From assembly GCA_964353175.1 (NCBI GenBank), contig CAYGUX010000009.1:18905-82904 (forward strand): 64,000 bases of DNA. Direction: 5' to 3'. The notes below the pieces were generated by a model, which ran no database searches, had not been told where the DNA came from, and saw only the letters and a program-made list of their open reading frames with translations. Each line of letters opens with the position of its first letter. Positions within the stretch are counted from its first letter, which is position 1. The DNA comes from JAIYCX01 sp964353175 (lineage in GTDB: Bacteria; Bdellovibrionota_C; UBA2361; SZUA-149; DAOLCO01). Below, piece after piece: positions 18,976 through 28,688 of the stretch. The position numbers were made by a program, and so were the translations under genes.

Positions 18976-20367
18976 CTAGACTTTTGTCGTCAATATGTAG
19001 GCCCATGGTATTATAGCTGCCATCATGTATATCGCACACAGCAAGTTAATAACCCATTTCAGAGACCTCTGCCTTCTTGCCAAAGCGGTTAGAAGTATTA
19101 CCACTAAGATTGCTAGGCCTTTTACAACTATGAGAGCATAGTCCGGACCAATAGAGTGCATTAACGTTCGAATTAAGATATTTGCCTCTGCCTCCACACC
19201 AAAATGACTTATACCCCGAGATGTTAAGTATCCATCTGAGACCTGCATGGAAGCCAACAAGATACCCGCACAAACAACATCTCTTGATGGCGGTTCAAAT
19301 TCAAATACAAAAGCTGAATGCCTAGGTAAAGTAATACAAACAGTAGGAGAACGTGGTCTAACGACCTCAGATGTCGGAGCATCTACCTTTAGAAGGCTAG
19401 CACTTAAACTTGAAGCATCTAAAGAAAATACATAAGTTTTGGGGCGTTTCTTAATTGACTTAACAGAACTCATTTTAGCCGAACTAAAAAGTACACCATC
19501 AGTCCTAGTTTCTTGGGCAAACTTATCTATAAAAGCAACAATTTCTAAACCTGATTGAGGACGACTAGAGGGTTTCTTACTTAGTAACCACATTGTTAAC
19601 TCATTTAGCCAATTGGGAACTGCCTGAGCAAACACACGTGGTTCCAAAGGACCCTTACCTAAATGCAATTTCATCACAGCTGCAGGTAGCTCACTTTCAA
19701 AAGGGTTAATTTGTGTGATCATTTCATACAAACAAACCCCAAGTGCATAAAAATCTTGAGTTTGATCAGTTGGTTCACCCAACCAAGCTTCGGGTGGAAT
19801 ATATGACAAGGAACCAATTTTTTGTTTTGGTTGAGTTAGTTTAGACTCTTTTACTCGCGCAATTCCAAGATCTGTAATCTTAACGGAATAATCATTTAAA
19901 ACTAAAATATTAGCTGGCTTAATATCACGATGAATAATTCCCCCATCATGTAGAGCATGTAATCCCTCACAGATTGAGCGAATCAATTTAGCCATTCTGG
20001 GAAAAGGAATACCTTGGTCGTGAATTAGGTCATGTAAAGTAGGTGCATTGATATATGGCATTGCTAAGAATACCATTCCATCACCCTGGCCTATGTCAAA
20101 CAGTTCGATTACCGAAGGGTGATGTATGGTCGTTAAAAGTCTTGCCTCCTGAATAAATCGCTCAACATGCATAACCTCACTTAACAATGAACGATGAAGA
20201 ATTTTTAAAGCTAAGGCAGGAGAATCTTCATTATTTAAATCTTTGGCCCGATAAACAGACGCCATACCTCCATCGGCAATGTGACCAAGAATTTCATAGC
20301 GACCTAAGAGTAAATATCCAGGAGCTAGTTTTCTTGTACTTAGTGGGCTTAGTGACTGATTTTCCAT
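18976..20367 (-). CDS. Ser/Thr protein kinase with C-terminal membrane segments
   Basis: A 463-residue Hanks-type kinase. The glycine-rich loop HIADGGMASVYRAKD (29-43), the VAIK-type lysine in ALKILH (K55), the catalytic loop HRDIKPANIL (about 145), a DLG variant of DFG (ITDLGIAR, about 165) and the PPEAWLG P+1 segment are all present, so it should be active. After the kinase domain (about 25-280) comes a linker and then a C-terminal region with about three hydrophobic helices. It lacks PASTA repeats. The gene diverges from a MoxR-type ATPase, with 142 bp between starts. Confidence 0.88.
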   Translation of the reverse strand: MENQSLSPLSTRKLAPGYLLLGRYEILGHIADGGMASVYRAKDLNNEDSPALALKILHRSLLSEVMHVERFIQEARLLTTIHHPSVIELFDIGQGDGMVFLAMPYINAPTLHDLIHDQGIPFPRMAKLIRSICEGLHALHDGGIIHRDIKPANILVLNDYSVKITDLGIARVKESKLTQPKQKIGSLSYIPPEAWLGEPTDQTQDFYALGVCLYEMITQINPFESELPAAVMKLHLGKGPLEPRVFAQAVPNWLNELTMWLLSKKPSSRPQSGLEIVAFIDKFAQETRTDGVLFSSAKMSSVKSIKKRPKTYVFSLDASSLSASLLKVDAPTSEVVRPRSPTVCITLPRHSAFVFEFEPPSRDVVCAGILLASMQVSDGYLTSRGISHFGVEAEANILIRTLMHSIGPDYALIVVKGLAILVVILLTALARRQRSLKWVINLLCAIYMMAAIIPWAYILTTKV

Positions 20368-20509
20368 ATTCCTTTAAATATCGGCATTTTAGAGGAATAA
20401 CTTGCCAATTAAATCACCTATAGATATAGGCACTTACAAGCATATAGATGCAAAGCAGGTTTATTCACGGACTTGAGAGCATGATTAAACGACGATTAAG
20501 GTTTTTATA

Positions 20510-21451
20510 ATGGCGAATCCAGAAAAAGTCCAAGTTAATGCAGAGCAACTAAAAATTGAAGTGGATGCTTCAACGGACCAACAGTATGTTGATGTGTGTG
20601 GACTAAAAATTAGATTAGCCAAGCCTTATGAGCTGGACTTTGAATGGATTGGGAATAGAGGAGTGTTGCACCAGATGCAGGCCTCTTGGTTTTGTGGAAC
20701 TAAAGGTGAAAAGCCTATGAACCCTAGGTTAGTTGGAAAGCCGGGCGTAGGGAAAACAGCCTTGGCCTATGCCGCAGGAAAGTTCCTGGATGTACCAGTT
20801 TTTTTCTTTCAAGGCACGGCAGATACTCAACCAAATGATCTTCTAATCAATCCACTTGTAGTAGAGACCAGCGCAGATAATTCTAAAGTTGAATATATTG
20901 CAAGTACAGTAATCACTGCCATGATTGTCGGCGGAGTACTAATTCTTGACGAAGGTAACAGAATGCAGGAAAAGGCTTGGGCCTCTTTGGCACCACTTCT
21001 TGATTCTAGGCGGTATATTGAATCAATTTCAGTTGGACTAATGTTAAAGGCTCATGCCAATTTCAGATTTGTTGCGACAATGAACGATGATGCGTCTTGT
21101 TTCGAATTACCAGAATATATTAAATCAAGACTGCATCCACATATTAGTCTAGACTTTCCGGATCGATCTGAGGAAAGAAAAATTTTAGAGGTTAATCTTC
21201 CTTTTGCAAATCCAACCGTACTAGACTATGTCTCCGATTTCCTCGCTGTTGCTAGAAGAGAAGGTGAAGAATATACGCCAAGAGATGGAATCCACATAGC
21301 GAACTATGCAAGTAAGCTCGTTGCTTACGATAAATACAGTGGAAAAGACTCTGATCCTGCGGACTCTGTGATTAAAGCAGTGGAACAAATCCTCGGTATT
21401 AGGCAGTCCCGATTCATGAAACAAATTTTATGGCGTGAAAAAGTAGCCTAG
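20510..21451 (+). CDS. MoxR-type AAA+ ATPase
   Basis: A 313-residue AAA+ protein. Walker A is GKPGVGKTALA (about residues 74-84), Walker B is GGVLILDEGNRM (about 140-151), sensor 1 sits in FRFVATMNDD, and the SRLHPHISLDFPDRSEERKIL segment follows, as in the MoxR/RavA clade (AAA_5 or AAA_3). MoxR ATPases act as chaperones for metal insertion or complex assembly, usually with a VWA-domain protein next door. No VWA gene is adjacent. The insert PNDLLINPLVVETSADNSKVEYIAST matches the MoxR beta-hairpin position. Confidence 0.82.
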   Translation: MANPEKVQVNAEQLKIEVDASTDQQYVDVCGLKIRLAKPYELDFEWIGNRGVLHQMQASWFCGTKGEKPMNPRLVGKPGVGKTALAYAAGKFLDVPVFFFQGTADTQPNDLLINPLVVETSADNSKVEYIASTVITAMIVGGVLILDEGNRMQEKAWASLAPLLDSRRYIESISVGLMLKAHANFRFVATMNDDASCFELPEYIKSRLHPHISLDFPDRSEERKILEVNLPFANPTVLDYVSDFLAVARREGEEYTPRDGIHIANYASKLVAYDKYSGKDSDPADSVIKAVEQILGIRQSRFMKQILWREKVA

Positions 21452-21664
21452 TCCTTCAAGCTATCATTTTTGGCTAATCTACTGCGCGAATATCCAGCCT
21501 CGATCATAAGGTAACTTACTATATTTGTACTATCTTCCTAGTCATATAGACCTATCCCAATCAATCTGCACTTTTTGCATCTTCAATTAAAATAGTGTAA
21601 TTTGCCCCTTCCGTTGTCGTACCTTTACAAAATTTACATCCTAAAAACCTATCCTTGAGATAAC

Positions 21665-22648
21665 ATGATTAGCTTAGTAATTCCTCTTTACAATGAGGAA
21701 CAAAATATTGAAGTTCTCTACAATAGAATATGCTCTGCATCCGAAACCTGGGACTACCCTTTTGAAGTAATCTTAATTGATGACGGTAGTAGAGATGCTA
21801 CTTTATCAATGATAAAAGATTTAAACGCTAAAGATCCGAGATTTAAATTTTTAAGCTTCTCTAGAAATTTTGGTCATCAGACCGCAGTAACCGCAGGCCT
21901 TGAACACGTTAATGGGCAAGTTATCTGCATCATCGATGCTGACTTACAAGATCCCCCGGAAATTCTAAATAAGTTCATTAACAAATGGAAAGAAGGATAT
22001 GACGTAGTATATGCCATAAGAACTAAGAGAAAAGAATCTGCAATTAAAAAATCATGTTACTGGGCTTTTTATAGAATTCTTGGTGCACTTTCCTCAATAC
22101 ATATCCCCTTAGACTCAGGGGATTTTTGTGTAATGGATCGCAAGGTCGTTGATACTTTAAATGGCCTTCCAGAAAGAAATCGTTTCGTCAGGGGACTTAG
22201 ATCCTGGGTCGGATTTAAACATATCGGTGTAGAATACGAGAGAGATGCAAGATTAGCGGGAGAGACCAAGTACTCACTAAGAAAACTTTTTAAACTTGCT
22301 TTTGATGGCCTCATTGGCTTTTCTTATCGGCCATTACAACTCATAGGGATGATAGGATTTTCCATCTCGATGTGTGCATTTTTTGGATTATGTTTATTCT
22401 TAGTTTTTAGTGCTTTTGACATCCCAATTCTTGGACATAGTCCAAGAGAGGCTCCAGGCTATACTACATTAACTCTTGCGGTACTACTTCTAGGTGGAAT
22501 CCAACTAATCTCCCTAGGGATAATTGGAGAATACATCGGTCGAATATTCGATGAAGTGAAGGCTAGACCTCTTTACATATTAAAAGAGCAAAGCGGATTT
22601 GAAACTATTCAAACCCTTAAAAAGGGGAATAGCCAACTAAACGCATGA
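21665..22648 (+). CDS. Family 2 glycosyltransferase, polyprenyl-phosphate sugar synthase type (DPMS/ArnC/GtrB-like)
   Basis: A 327-residue GT2 enzyme. The N terminus SLVIPLYNEEQNIEVLYNRI, the nucleotide-binding strand VILIDDGSRDATL, FSRNFGHQTAVTAGL and the metal-binding IIDADLQDPPE are diagnostic of the DPMS/GtrB group. Two C-terminal helices (PLQLIGMIGFSISMCAFFGLCLFLVF and LTLAVLLLGGIQLISLGIIGEYIGRI) anchor it in the membrane. Expected reaction: transfer of a sugar from a nucleotide sugar to undecaprenyl phosphate. It overlaps the next gene by 4 bp, heading a glycosylation operon. Confidence 0.9.
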   Translation: MISLVIPLYNEEQNIEVLYNRICSASETWDYPFEVILIDDGSRDATLSMIKDLNAKDPRFKFLSFSRNFGHQTAVTAGLEHVNGQVICIIDADLQDPPEILNKFINKWKEGYDVVYAIRTKRKESAIKKSCYWAFYRILGALSSIHIPLDSGDFCVMDRKVVDTLNGLPERNRFVRGLRSWVGFKHIGVEYERDARLAGETKYSLRKLFKLAFDGLIGFSYRPLQLIGMIGFSISMCAFFGLCLFLVFSAFDIPILGHSPREAPGYTTLTLAVLLLGGIQLISLGIIGEYIGRIFDEVKARPLYILKEQSGFETIQTLKKGNSQLNA

Positions 22649-23583
22649 AGAAAAATAAAATTAAACTAATTATTAGCTGGATAATTAGTATTTCTCTAGT
22701 TGCCTACCTAATTTCTCAGTCCGACAAACAAGCAATGCTTGATGGTTTTAGAACAATAGATGTTCTAACTGTTACTTATATGGTGATAATCTATTTAATA
22801 GGCATTCTTTTTAGAGCATTCAGATCTAAGTTAATGATTCCTAAGTTAAGCTTAATGGATGCTCTTGGAAGTGTCTGCGTTGGTTATGCTGCGAACAATA
22901 TTCTACCAGCTAGACTGGGCGAAATAGCTAGGGCTCAAGTTGTTGGGAAAAGCTGTGGAATTAAAAGGTCCCTAGCTTTATCTAGTATTCTTGTTGAAAG
23001 AATTTTAGATGGGGCAGTGATTGTACTACTCATGGTACTAGCGATGGATTCATTGAATCTTCCCGACTGGGCGATCAAAGTACGGCAAGGCGGGATCGCC
23101 TTGTTCTCCTGTGCTCTTCTTGGGGTCTTCCTTGCTCCCTACATCGGTCCAAAGATACTTGGACTAATCCCAAGTAAGAAAATAAAAGAATTTGGAGAAG
23201 GGTTTTTAGAAGGCATCCAGTTAGCCTCAAGAAGTATTCCTGTGATGATTTCATTGATAATACTTTCTTTTGCAGTATGGATAATTGAAGAACAAATGTT
23301 TGTAGTAGCCTCAAACGCTTTTGGACTTGGAATTTCTGCTTTCTCACTATTTTTTGTTATGGGTGTGATTAACCTTGGAATACTTATACCTTCAAGTCCT
23401 GGCTACATAGGCGTTTATCATTATTTTTGCACCCTAGCATTAGGTGTGTTTGGAGTACCAATGGGGCAAGCAGTCGCTTATGGAGTAGTTCTTCATGCAT
23501 GCCAGGTGATACCCACAACAATCATTGGTTTACTTTTTCTGCCATATTTTGGGCTTAAATCTACAAAGGAGATGATAACGTGA
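22645..23583 (+). CDS. Flippase-like membrane protein (LPTM/UPF0104, AglD-MprF_N type)
   Basis: A 312-residue protein with about eight transmembrane helices of the lysylphosphatidylglycerol synthase transmembrane (PF03706) family. Typical elements are RAFRSKLMIPKLSLMDALGSVCVGYAANNILPARLGEIARA (the conserved NxxLPxRxGE motif) and the late SSPGYIGVYHYF segment (PxPGGxG-like). Proteins of this family accompany polyprenyl-sugar glycosyltransferases and may move lipids or lipid-linked sugars across the membrane. It is coupled by 4 bp overlaps to the genes on both sides. Confidence 0.85.
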   Translation: MKKNKIKLIISWIISISLVAYLISQSDKQAMLDGFRTIDVLTVTYMVIIYLIGILFRAFRSKLMIPKLSLMDALGSVCVGYAANNILPARLGEIARAQVVGKSCGIKRSLALSSILVERILDGAVIVLLMVLAMDSLNLPDWAIKVRQGGIALFSCALLGVFLAPYIGPKILGLIPSKKIKEFGEGFLEGIQLASRSIPVMISLIILSFAVWIIEEQMFVVASNAFGLGISAFSLFFVMGVINLGILIPSSPGYIGVYHYFCTLALGVFGVPMGQAVAYGVVLHACQVIPTTIIGLLFLPYFGLKSTKEMIT

Positions 23584-24941
23584 AAACACTAACGATAGTC
23601 GGCGCTGGAGCAACAGGACTTACCGCTGCATACTTAGCTGCAAAGTCAGGCCATAAAGTTAAAATCATAGAAAGCTCAAATAATCTAGGAGGACTACTCT
23701 CTACGTTTAAAACAGCTGGAGACAATTTAGAATTCTACTACCATCATTTCTTCACTCATGACGAAGAGATCCTATGGCTACTGAAGGAACTTAAACTTGA
23801 TACGAAATTATTTTTCAAAGAATCAAGTATGGGTGTTTTTAGGAATGGGAAAATCTACCCATTCTCAACACCCAAAGACCTTTAAAACTTCACACCAATG
23901 AAGTTTATCAATCGGCAAANNNNNNNNNNGCTTAGATTTGCTGCAAGTAGCCTATTGCTCTCTAAGGCCAGAAACTGGAAAAGTTATGAGGGTATTTCAA
24001 TTTTAAATTGGTTTTACAAATGGGCAGGGAAAGAAGCTACTGAAACCGTTTGGGCTCCAATGCTCAAAATCAAATTTGGTGAGTACTTCCCACAAATCCC
24101 TGCTAGCTGGATGATTGGAAGGCTACAGCAAAGGGTTGGCTCTAGAAACAAAGGAAAAGAAAAGCTAGGATATCTACTAGGTAGCCAACAACTAATTGTT
24201 GAAAAGCTTGTCAGTGAATTAGAAAGAATGGGAGTTGAAATAATCAAGGGGATCAAGGTACAAGGCCTAAAAATTGATAACAACCAACTTGATTGTGTAG
24301 TATTAGAGAATGGCGACGTAGTATCCGCTGATCAGACTCTATGCACCATCCCGGTACCATACCTTTCCAACATTCTTGGAGAAGAACAAGCTAGTTATAA
24401 ATCTAGTCTTGATAAAATAGAATATTTTGGCGCAATCTGTGTAGTACTCATGATGAAAGAGCCTTTAAGCTCGACTTATTGGTTAAATGTCGCTGACCCA
24501 GGATTTTCTTTCGGTGGAGTAATAGAACACACGAATTTCATACCGAAAGAACACTATGGCAATCAGCATATTGCCTATCTTTCTCGTTATATTGAAAAAA
24601 ACAATCCATTAATGAATGCCAACTTAGAGGAAGTAGAAAAAGCTTGGATAGCGGAATTACCAAGAATCTATCCTAACTTTAAGAAAGAAAATATTATCCA
24701 AGTTAAAACCTTTAGAACAGCTACAGCCGCCCCAGTATGCCTACTAAATTTTTCAAAAGATATCCCTTCTGTCAAAACACCAATTGGAAACTTCTATGCG
24801 GTGAATATGGCGCATGTCTATCCAGACGAGAGAAGTGTTAATAATTCTATTCGAATAGCTGGAAACGCTTTAAAAACGATGGGGATAGCCCACGACCTAC
24901 CTGATAGAATTAGAAGCTTAACAGGAGTAGTTGGGTTTTAA
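23580..24941 (+). CDS. NAD(P)/FAD-dependent oxidoreductase (UDP-galactopyranose mutase/protoporphyrinogen oxidase-like), broken by an in-frame stop and an assembly gap
   Basis: One gene of about 450 codons that is interrupted in this assembly. The GTG start overlaps the preceding stop. The N terminus TIVGAGATGLTAAYLAAKSGHKVKIIESSNNLGGL is the FAD-binding Rossmann motif (GxGxxG, with E ending strand 2). A TAA at 23883-23885 interrupts the frame, but translation continues in the same frame (NFTPMKFINR) up to 10 N at 23920-23929, then LRFAASSLLLSKARNWKSYEGISILNWF and onward to 24941. Homologues of this class read PFS-x-P-x-DLL-x-F-x-P there, so TAA in place of a leucine codon such as TTA is a simple explanation: a sequencing error beside the gap, or a true nonsense mutation. 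The function within the operon is probably lipid-linked sugar or polyprenyl modification. Confidence 0.75.
23920..23929. other. Assembly gap (10 N)
   Basis: Ten undetermined bases inside the FAD oxidoreductase gene. The flanking frame happens to be kept across the ten N, but the gap length is probably nominal: family members usually have few or no residues between the INR and LRF segments. Confidence 0.99.
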
Positions 24942-24962
24942 CCCAAGGAACTTAAAGGAACT

Positions 24963-26822
24963 ATGGCCATGAAAGTGAAAAGCATCCTTAGCTTTCGATC
25001 CATACTAGTCTTGGCTTTCTCGCTATACTGTTGTTCTGCACTTCAAAAGCTCTACTCTTATGAAATCGAGTATCTTATTGACAGCAAAAGCATTAAAGAA
25101 GGATTCGTAACTGCGACAAGTTTTCTGAACAATGGCTCTACATTTACGCTCAGCAAATCAGAGGATAATTTTTACCAAGGTGAGGTAGTAGGTCTCAAGT
25201 CTCAAATAGAGATACTAAAGCTTCTTATCCCAGATGGTAGTAGAAAAATTAATAAGGCCTGGCTTGATGAGAGAGAGATTAGTTCTAATAAAATTCTCGA
25301 TAATTCAAAACTAGTTGGTGCGAACTGGGGACAGGATCCTTATTATAACTTTGAAGTAGTAAAGACTGGATCATTACATGACAGGGCCCCGCCCTACTGG
25401 ATCTTTGCAGGTATCTCTATCTGGTTTTTATACTTAATTTTTAATCGCCAAGAGTATCAATCTTCTGGGCCTTTGTTTTTAAAAGAGTTAGTTTTTTCAG
25501 GTTCCATATTCAATAGCTTAAATTGGAAAGATTATACTATAATTTTTTGCATCTACTTACTAACTGCTTTTATTACCGTCGGGTGCGATGCCTTACCAAT
25601 GTTAAATATGTTGGTATTATCCTTTGCTGGTGAAGATATTTACCAATACCAAGTTGCTCATAAGTATCTACTGAACTATGAATTTCTTAACTGGCCTTAC
25701 AATCCTTTCTTCCTTGCCCTCTACACCTTCTTCTCGGCTCCATGGGCGACGCTGACAATCAACTCTGCACCAATCCTTGGCTACCAACATATTCAAATGC
25801 TTGGGGCTAAAACCTTAAACTTTGTTCTCTTACTTTCTACCGCTCTATCCATAATATCCTACGCCATTGACTCTAGATATTTAAAGAAAAATATAAAAGC
25901 AGTTTTCTATCTATGTTTCTTAAACCCCGCTGCCTTCTACGTTAGTATTTTGTTTCTTCAACTTGATATCGTTCCACTATATTTAGTTACGATGGGATTG
26001 CTTTTATTAACTAAGGATAAAATTAACATTTTTAACTCTGCTTTTCTCCTAGCACTCGGATTGTCGTGTAAATTACAAAATCTTCTTCTCTTAGGGCCAA
26101 TTTTACTAGCTAGCCTTTTAATATTCGTATTTAATGAAACAAAATTTAGCCTAAAGAGAAGATTTCTCAACTTAGCTCTTCACTCTGGGACGATTCTCGG
26201 AATATTGTTAATTTTAACTAAACCATTCAAGGGTCACGACCAGGCGTTTTATCAATTAGTTTCCAATTTTAGCCAGACTGCGAGACTATGGCTTACTGTA
26301 ATTGTCTATGCTGACGGTGGTTTATATATCTACATGACCATATTATTCTTAATTCTAATGACAATTTTTCATTGTTCCTTCTTTCATTCTAAACTTTCAA
26401 AGTCTGAAATCGTAACGAATATACTATTCATGATGGCCATTACAATCCTTACTTTTAGTTTCGCTCACATGAATACCCCCTCGACTTTAATCCAAGCTAG
26501 TGTTGGATTATTTCTACTTACGATACTAAAACAAGATTCTTTTCAAAGAATATTTATATTTTGCGCGAGCACTTTGATACTAGGAAATGCGCTCTTTAAT
26601 GATATTGGAGATATAACTAGAGTCATTGGATGGAACCAATCATTCTTTACTGAGATGTATAGAGTCATGCCTCATGAGAAAAAGGTTAAATATACCTCGC
26701 TACTTTTTTCAATAGCTAACAGCTCCATGCTTGCCTTTGCCTTTTTAATGCTAAAGGTGTCTTTGGATAGGCTTAAGAAAGAATTTAATCCGGAAGGCGA
26801 CCGCGAGGGTCGCCTTCCCTAG
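24963..26822 (+). CDS. Multi-spanning membrane protein, probable GT-C-type glycosyltransferase
   Basis: A 619-residue protein with an N-terminal helix, a periplasmic segment of about 100 residues and then about ten helices. The pattern FLNPAAFYVSILFLQLDIVPLYLVTMGLLLLTKD (NP at the end of one helix, then a Q-L/F-D turn) and LALGLSCKLQNLLLL resemble GT-C enzymes of the PIG-M/GT87/PMT type, which use polyprenyl-phosphate sugars on the outer face of the membrane. That fits a cluster starting with a GtrB-like synthase and a flippase-like protein. No catalytic residues can be assigned with certainty. AAAGGA precedes the ATG. The last ten codons (PEGDREGRLP) run through a palindromic repeat. Confidence 0.65.
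   Translation: MAMKVKSILSFRSILVLAFSLYCCSALQKLYSYEIEYLIDSKSIKEGFVTATSFLNNGSTFTLSKSEDNFYQGEVVGLKSQIEILKLLIPDGSRKINKAWLDEREISSNKILDNSKLVGANWGQDPYYNFEVVKTGSLHDRAPPYWIFAGISIWFLYLIFNRQEYQSSGPLFLKELVFSGSIFNSLNWKDYTIIFCIYLLTAFITVGCDALPMLNMLVLSFAGEDIYQYQVAHKYLLNYEFLNWPYNPFFLALYTFFSAPWATLTINSAPILGYQHIQMLGAKTLNFVLLLSTALSIISYAIDSRYLKKNIKAVFYLCFLNPAAFYVSILFLQLDIVPLYLVTMGLLLLTKDKINIFNSAFLLALGLSCKLQNLLLLGPILLASLLIFVFNETKFSLKRRFLNLALHSGTILGILLILTKPFKGHDQAFYQLVSNFSQTARLWLTVIVYADGGLYIYMTILFLILMTIFHCSFFHSKLSKSEIVTNILFMMAITILTFSFAHMNTPSTLIQASVGLFLLTILKQDSFQRIFIFCASTLILGNALFNDIGDITRVIGWNQSFFTEMYRVMPHEKKVKYTSLLFSIANSSMLAFAFLMLKVSLDRLKKEFNPEGDREGRLP
26792..26818. repeat. REP-like palindrome (copy 1) at the convergent end of the GT-C gene and galE
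   Basis: A perfect inverted repeat: GGAAGGCGACC (26792-26802) and GGTCGCCTTCC (26808-26818), with loop GCGAG. The core GCGACCGCnAGGGTCGCC recurs at 34147-34175, with related copies at 63785-63806 and 63978-64000. Lying between convergent genes, it could also reduce read-through, but there is no U-run on either side. Confidence 0.7.
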
Positions 26823-26823
26823 A

Positions 26824-27813
26824 TTAAAAGTTATCGGACTTATGCCAATTCCAAGCCGTTCTACAAATATCTTCTAAGCTATTATATTTGGGATTCCAGC
26901 TTAATTCTTTTTTTGCTTTTATGGGCAAGGAATAGAGGCTAGGTGGATCTCCTGGCCTCCGATCAGTATATTCATGAGGTACGTCTTTCCCAGTAACCTT
27001 TGAAACTGTTTTAACAATCTCCTCTACCGAATACCCTACTCCACTACCCAAATTGTAAAAATCTCCCTCCCCTCCACTTAATAACACTTCTGCTCCTAAA
27101 ATATGTGCACTCGCAATATCATCAACGTGAACATAATCACGAATACAAGTTCCATCTGGCGTCGGATAATCTCTTCCACAAATTTGTAAAAAGTTTTTCC
27201 CTAATACAGAACCTATCGCTAGAGGAATTATATGAGTCTCAGGATTATGTCTTTCCCCAATTAGACCTGAAGTACTCGCGCCTGCGGCATTAAAATATCT
27301 AAATACCATTGACTTCATTCCATAGGCCTTATCATAGGATTTAAGGATATTTTCAAGCATCAACTTACTCATCCCATAGGGGTTTATAGGATTCTGCAAT
27401 GTATCTTCCATGATAGGCATAGACTCTGGAATACCAAAAGTCGCGCATGTGGATGAGAAAATAAATTTATTAATCCCACAATCTTTCATTGCTCTTAGCA
27501 ACTCTAAGGTCACAGTAACGTTATTATGATAATACTTTTGGGGATCAATTACTGACTCTGGAACTGATGCGAATGCTGCAAAATGCATAACAAGATCAAT
27601 CTTATTATCAATCAGAATACTCTTAACTTTTTCATAGGCTCCTGCATTCATCTCAAATAAAGGCACTTCGAGCCTATTCGCTATATCTCTATTTCCAGTT
27701 GAAAAATTATCTAAAACACTTACATTAAACCCCTTATGTTTAAGAGAAAGAGAAGCATGAGATCCGATATATCCCCCACCACCGACTACTAAAATATTAG
27801 CCTTACTACTCAT
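26824..27813 (-). CDS. galE: UDP-glucose 4-epimerase (GalE family)
   Basis: A 329-residue extended short-chain dehydrogenase/reductase. NAD-binding GGGGYIGSHASLSL (residues 10-23), DNFSTG after strand 2, MHFAAFASVPESV, the serine/threonine segment FSSTCATFG, catalytic INPYGMSKL (YxxxK), RYFNAAGA and CIRDYVHVDDIA identify GalE. It interconverts UDP-Glc and UDP-Gal (or the GlcNAc/GalNAc forms). It starts 3 bp after livM, so it is the last gene of the livG-livH-livM run, and it converges on the glycosylation cluster, to which it may supply UDP-galactose. Confidence 0.92.
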   Translation of the reverse strand: MSSKANILVVGGGGYIGSHASLSLKHKGFNVSVLDNFSTGNRDIANRLEVPLFEMNAGAYEKVKSILIDNKIDLVMHFAAFASVPESVIDPQKYYHNNVTVTLELLRAMKDCGINKFIFSSTCATFGIPESMPIMEDTLQNPINPYGMSKLMLENILKSYDKAYGMKSMVFRYFNAAGASTSGLIGERHNPETHIIPLAIGSVLGKNFLQICGRDYPTPDGTCIRDYVHVDDIASAHILGAEVLLSGGEGDFYNLGSGVGYSVEEIVKTVSKVTGKDVPHEYTDRRPGDPPSLYSLPIKAKKELSWNPKYNSLEDICRTAWNWHKSDNF

Positions 27814-27816
27814 TAG

Positions 27817-28686
27817 CTATATAGCCCTCTTAAGTGGGAATAAAGCTTCCTTACGAAAAAGTACCGTTGTAAATAGAACTATAGCAAACAGTAGCTGCCT
27901 CATCGGCCCTAATATCCCAGGGTCGAATTCCATAAATCTTAAAGGCTCAGGCAATAATACTAGAAAAAATGTTGCTAACAATCCACCCCAAAAGGATCCA
28001 GGCTTACCAACAACGACAATAGTAAGAATAAAAACCATCTCATGAATGGCAAATGAAGACGGATCTATATACATAAGATAAAATGCAAAGAATGAACCTG
28101 CAATTCCAGCGACAAAAGAAGATACGATAAAAGCACAATTCCTAATTTTAAATAATGATGCCCCCATTGCTTCTACGGCATGTGGTTGTTCACCTTGCGC
28201 CTTTAGCAAGATCCCTAATCGAGAATGAACTATTCTATGTATAAAAAATAAAAGAACAAAAGTAATTAGAGCCAATCCGAATAGGAAATCCAGGTTATCC
28301 TCAAACATACCGTTAAAAAAAAGAGGCCTCGGGATCCCTGGTATGCCTAAGACACCTCTTGTTAGTTCTTTCCAATTTATAAACAAGGCTGACATTAAAA
28401 AGCTAAACGCCAAACTTCCTATGGCAAAGTAATCTCGACTTAGTCTTAAAGAGACCACTCCTAGACTAAGAGAGAAAAGACTACAAATTAGCCCACTAGC
28501 TATTAAACAAGCCCAAAATGGCCAAGAGTAATCAACAGAAAGAATTGCAGACGCATAGGCACCTACGCCGTATATGGCTACATGGGAAAAGTTTAGAAGA
28601 TTCCCCATCCCAAAAGAGATATTAAAGCCTGAGACTAAAAGAGAATAAATCAGGCACAAAACGCATAGATGAATTCCATATTCCAT
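27817..28686 (-). CDS. livM: Branched-chain amino acid ABC transporter permease LivM
   Basis: A 289-residue permease with about eight helices. The family hallmarks are YSLLVSGFNISFGMGNLLNFSHVAIYGVGAYA near the N terminus and the EAA-like loop LKAQGEQPHAVEAMGASLFKIRNCAFIVSSFVAGIAGSFFA, followed by VVVGKPGSFWGGLLATFFL. It pairs with LivH for import of branched-chain amino acids or related ligands. It lies 2 bp after livH. The canonical LivM loop usually reads RENExxAxxxG; here GEQPHAVEAMG is a slightly divergent version. Confidence 0.9.
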   Translation of the reverse strand: MEYGIHLCVLCLIYSLLVSGFNISFGMGNLLNFSHVAIYGVGAYASAILSVDYSWPFWACLIASGLICSLFSLSLGVVSLRLSRDYFAIGSLAFSFLMSALFINWKELTRGVLGIPGIPRPLFFNGMFEDNLDFLFGLALITFVLLFFIHRIVHSRLGILLKAQGEQPHAVEAMGASLFKIRNCAFIVSSFVAGIAGSFFAFYLMYIDPSSFAIHEMVFILTIVVVGKPGSFWGGLLATFFLVLLPEPLRFMEFDPGILGPMRQLLFAIVLFTTVLFRKEALFPLKRAI

Positions 28687-28688
28687 AA

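Noticed and set aside
21452..21664. tRNA or small RNA in the 213 bp between moxR and the GT2 gene
   Set aside because: No cloverleaf, CCA end or strong hairpin could be built.
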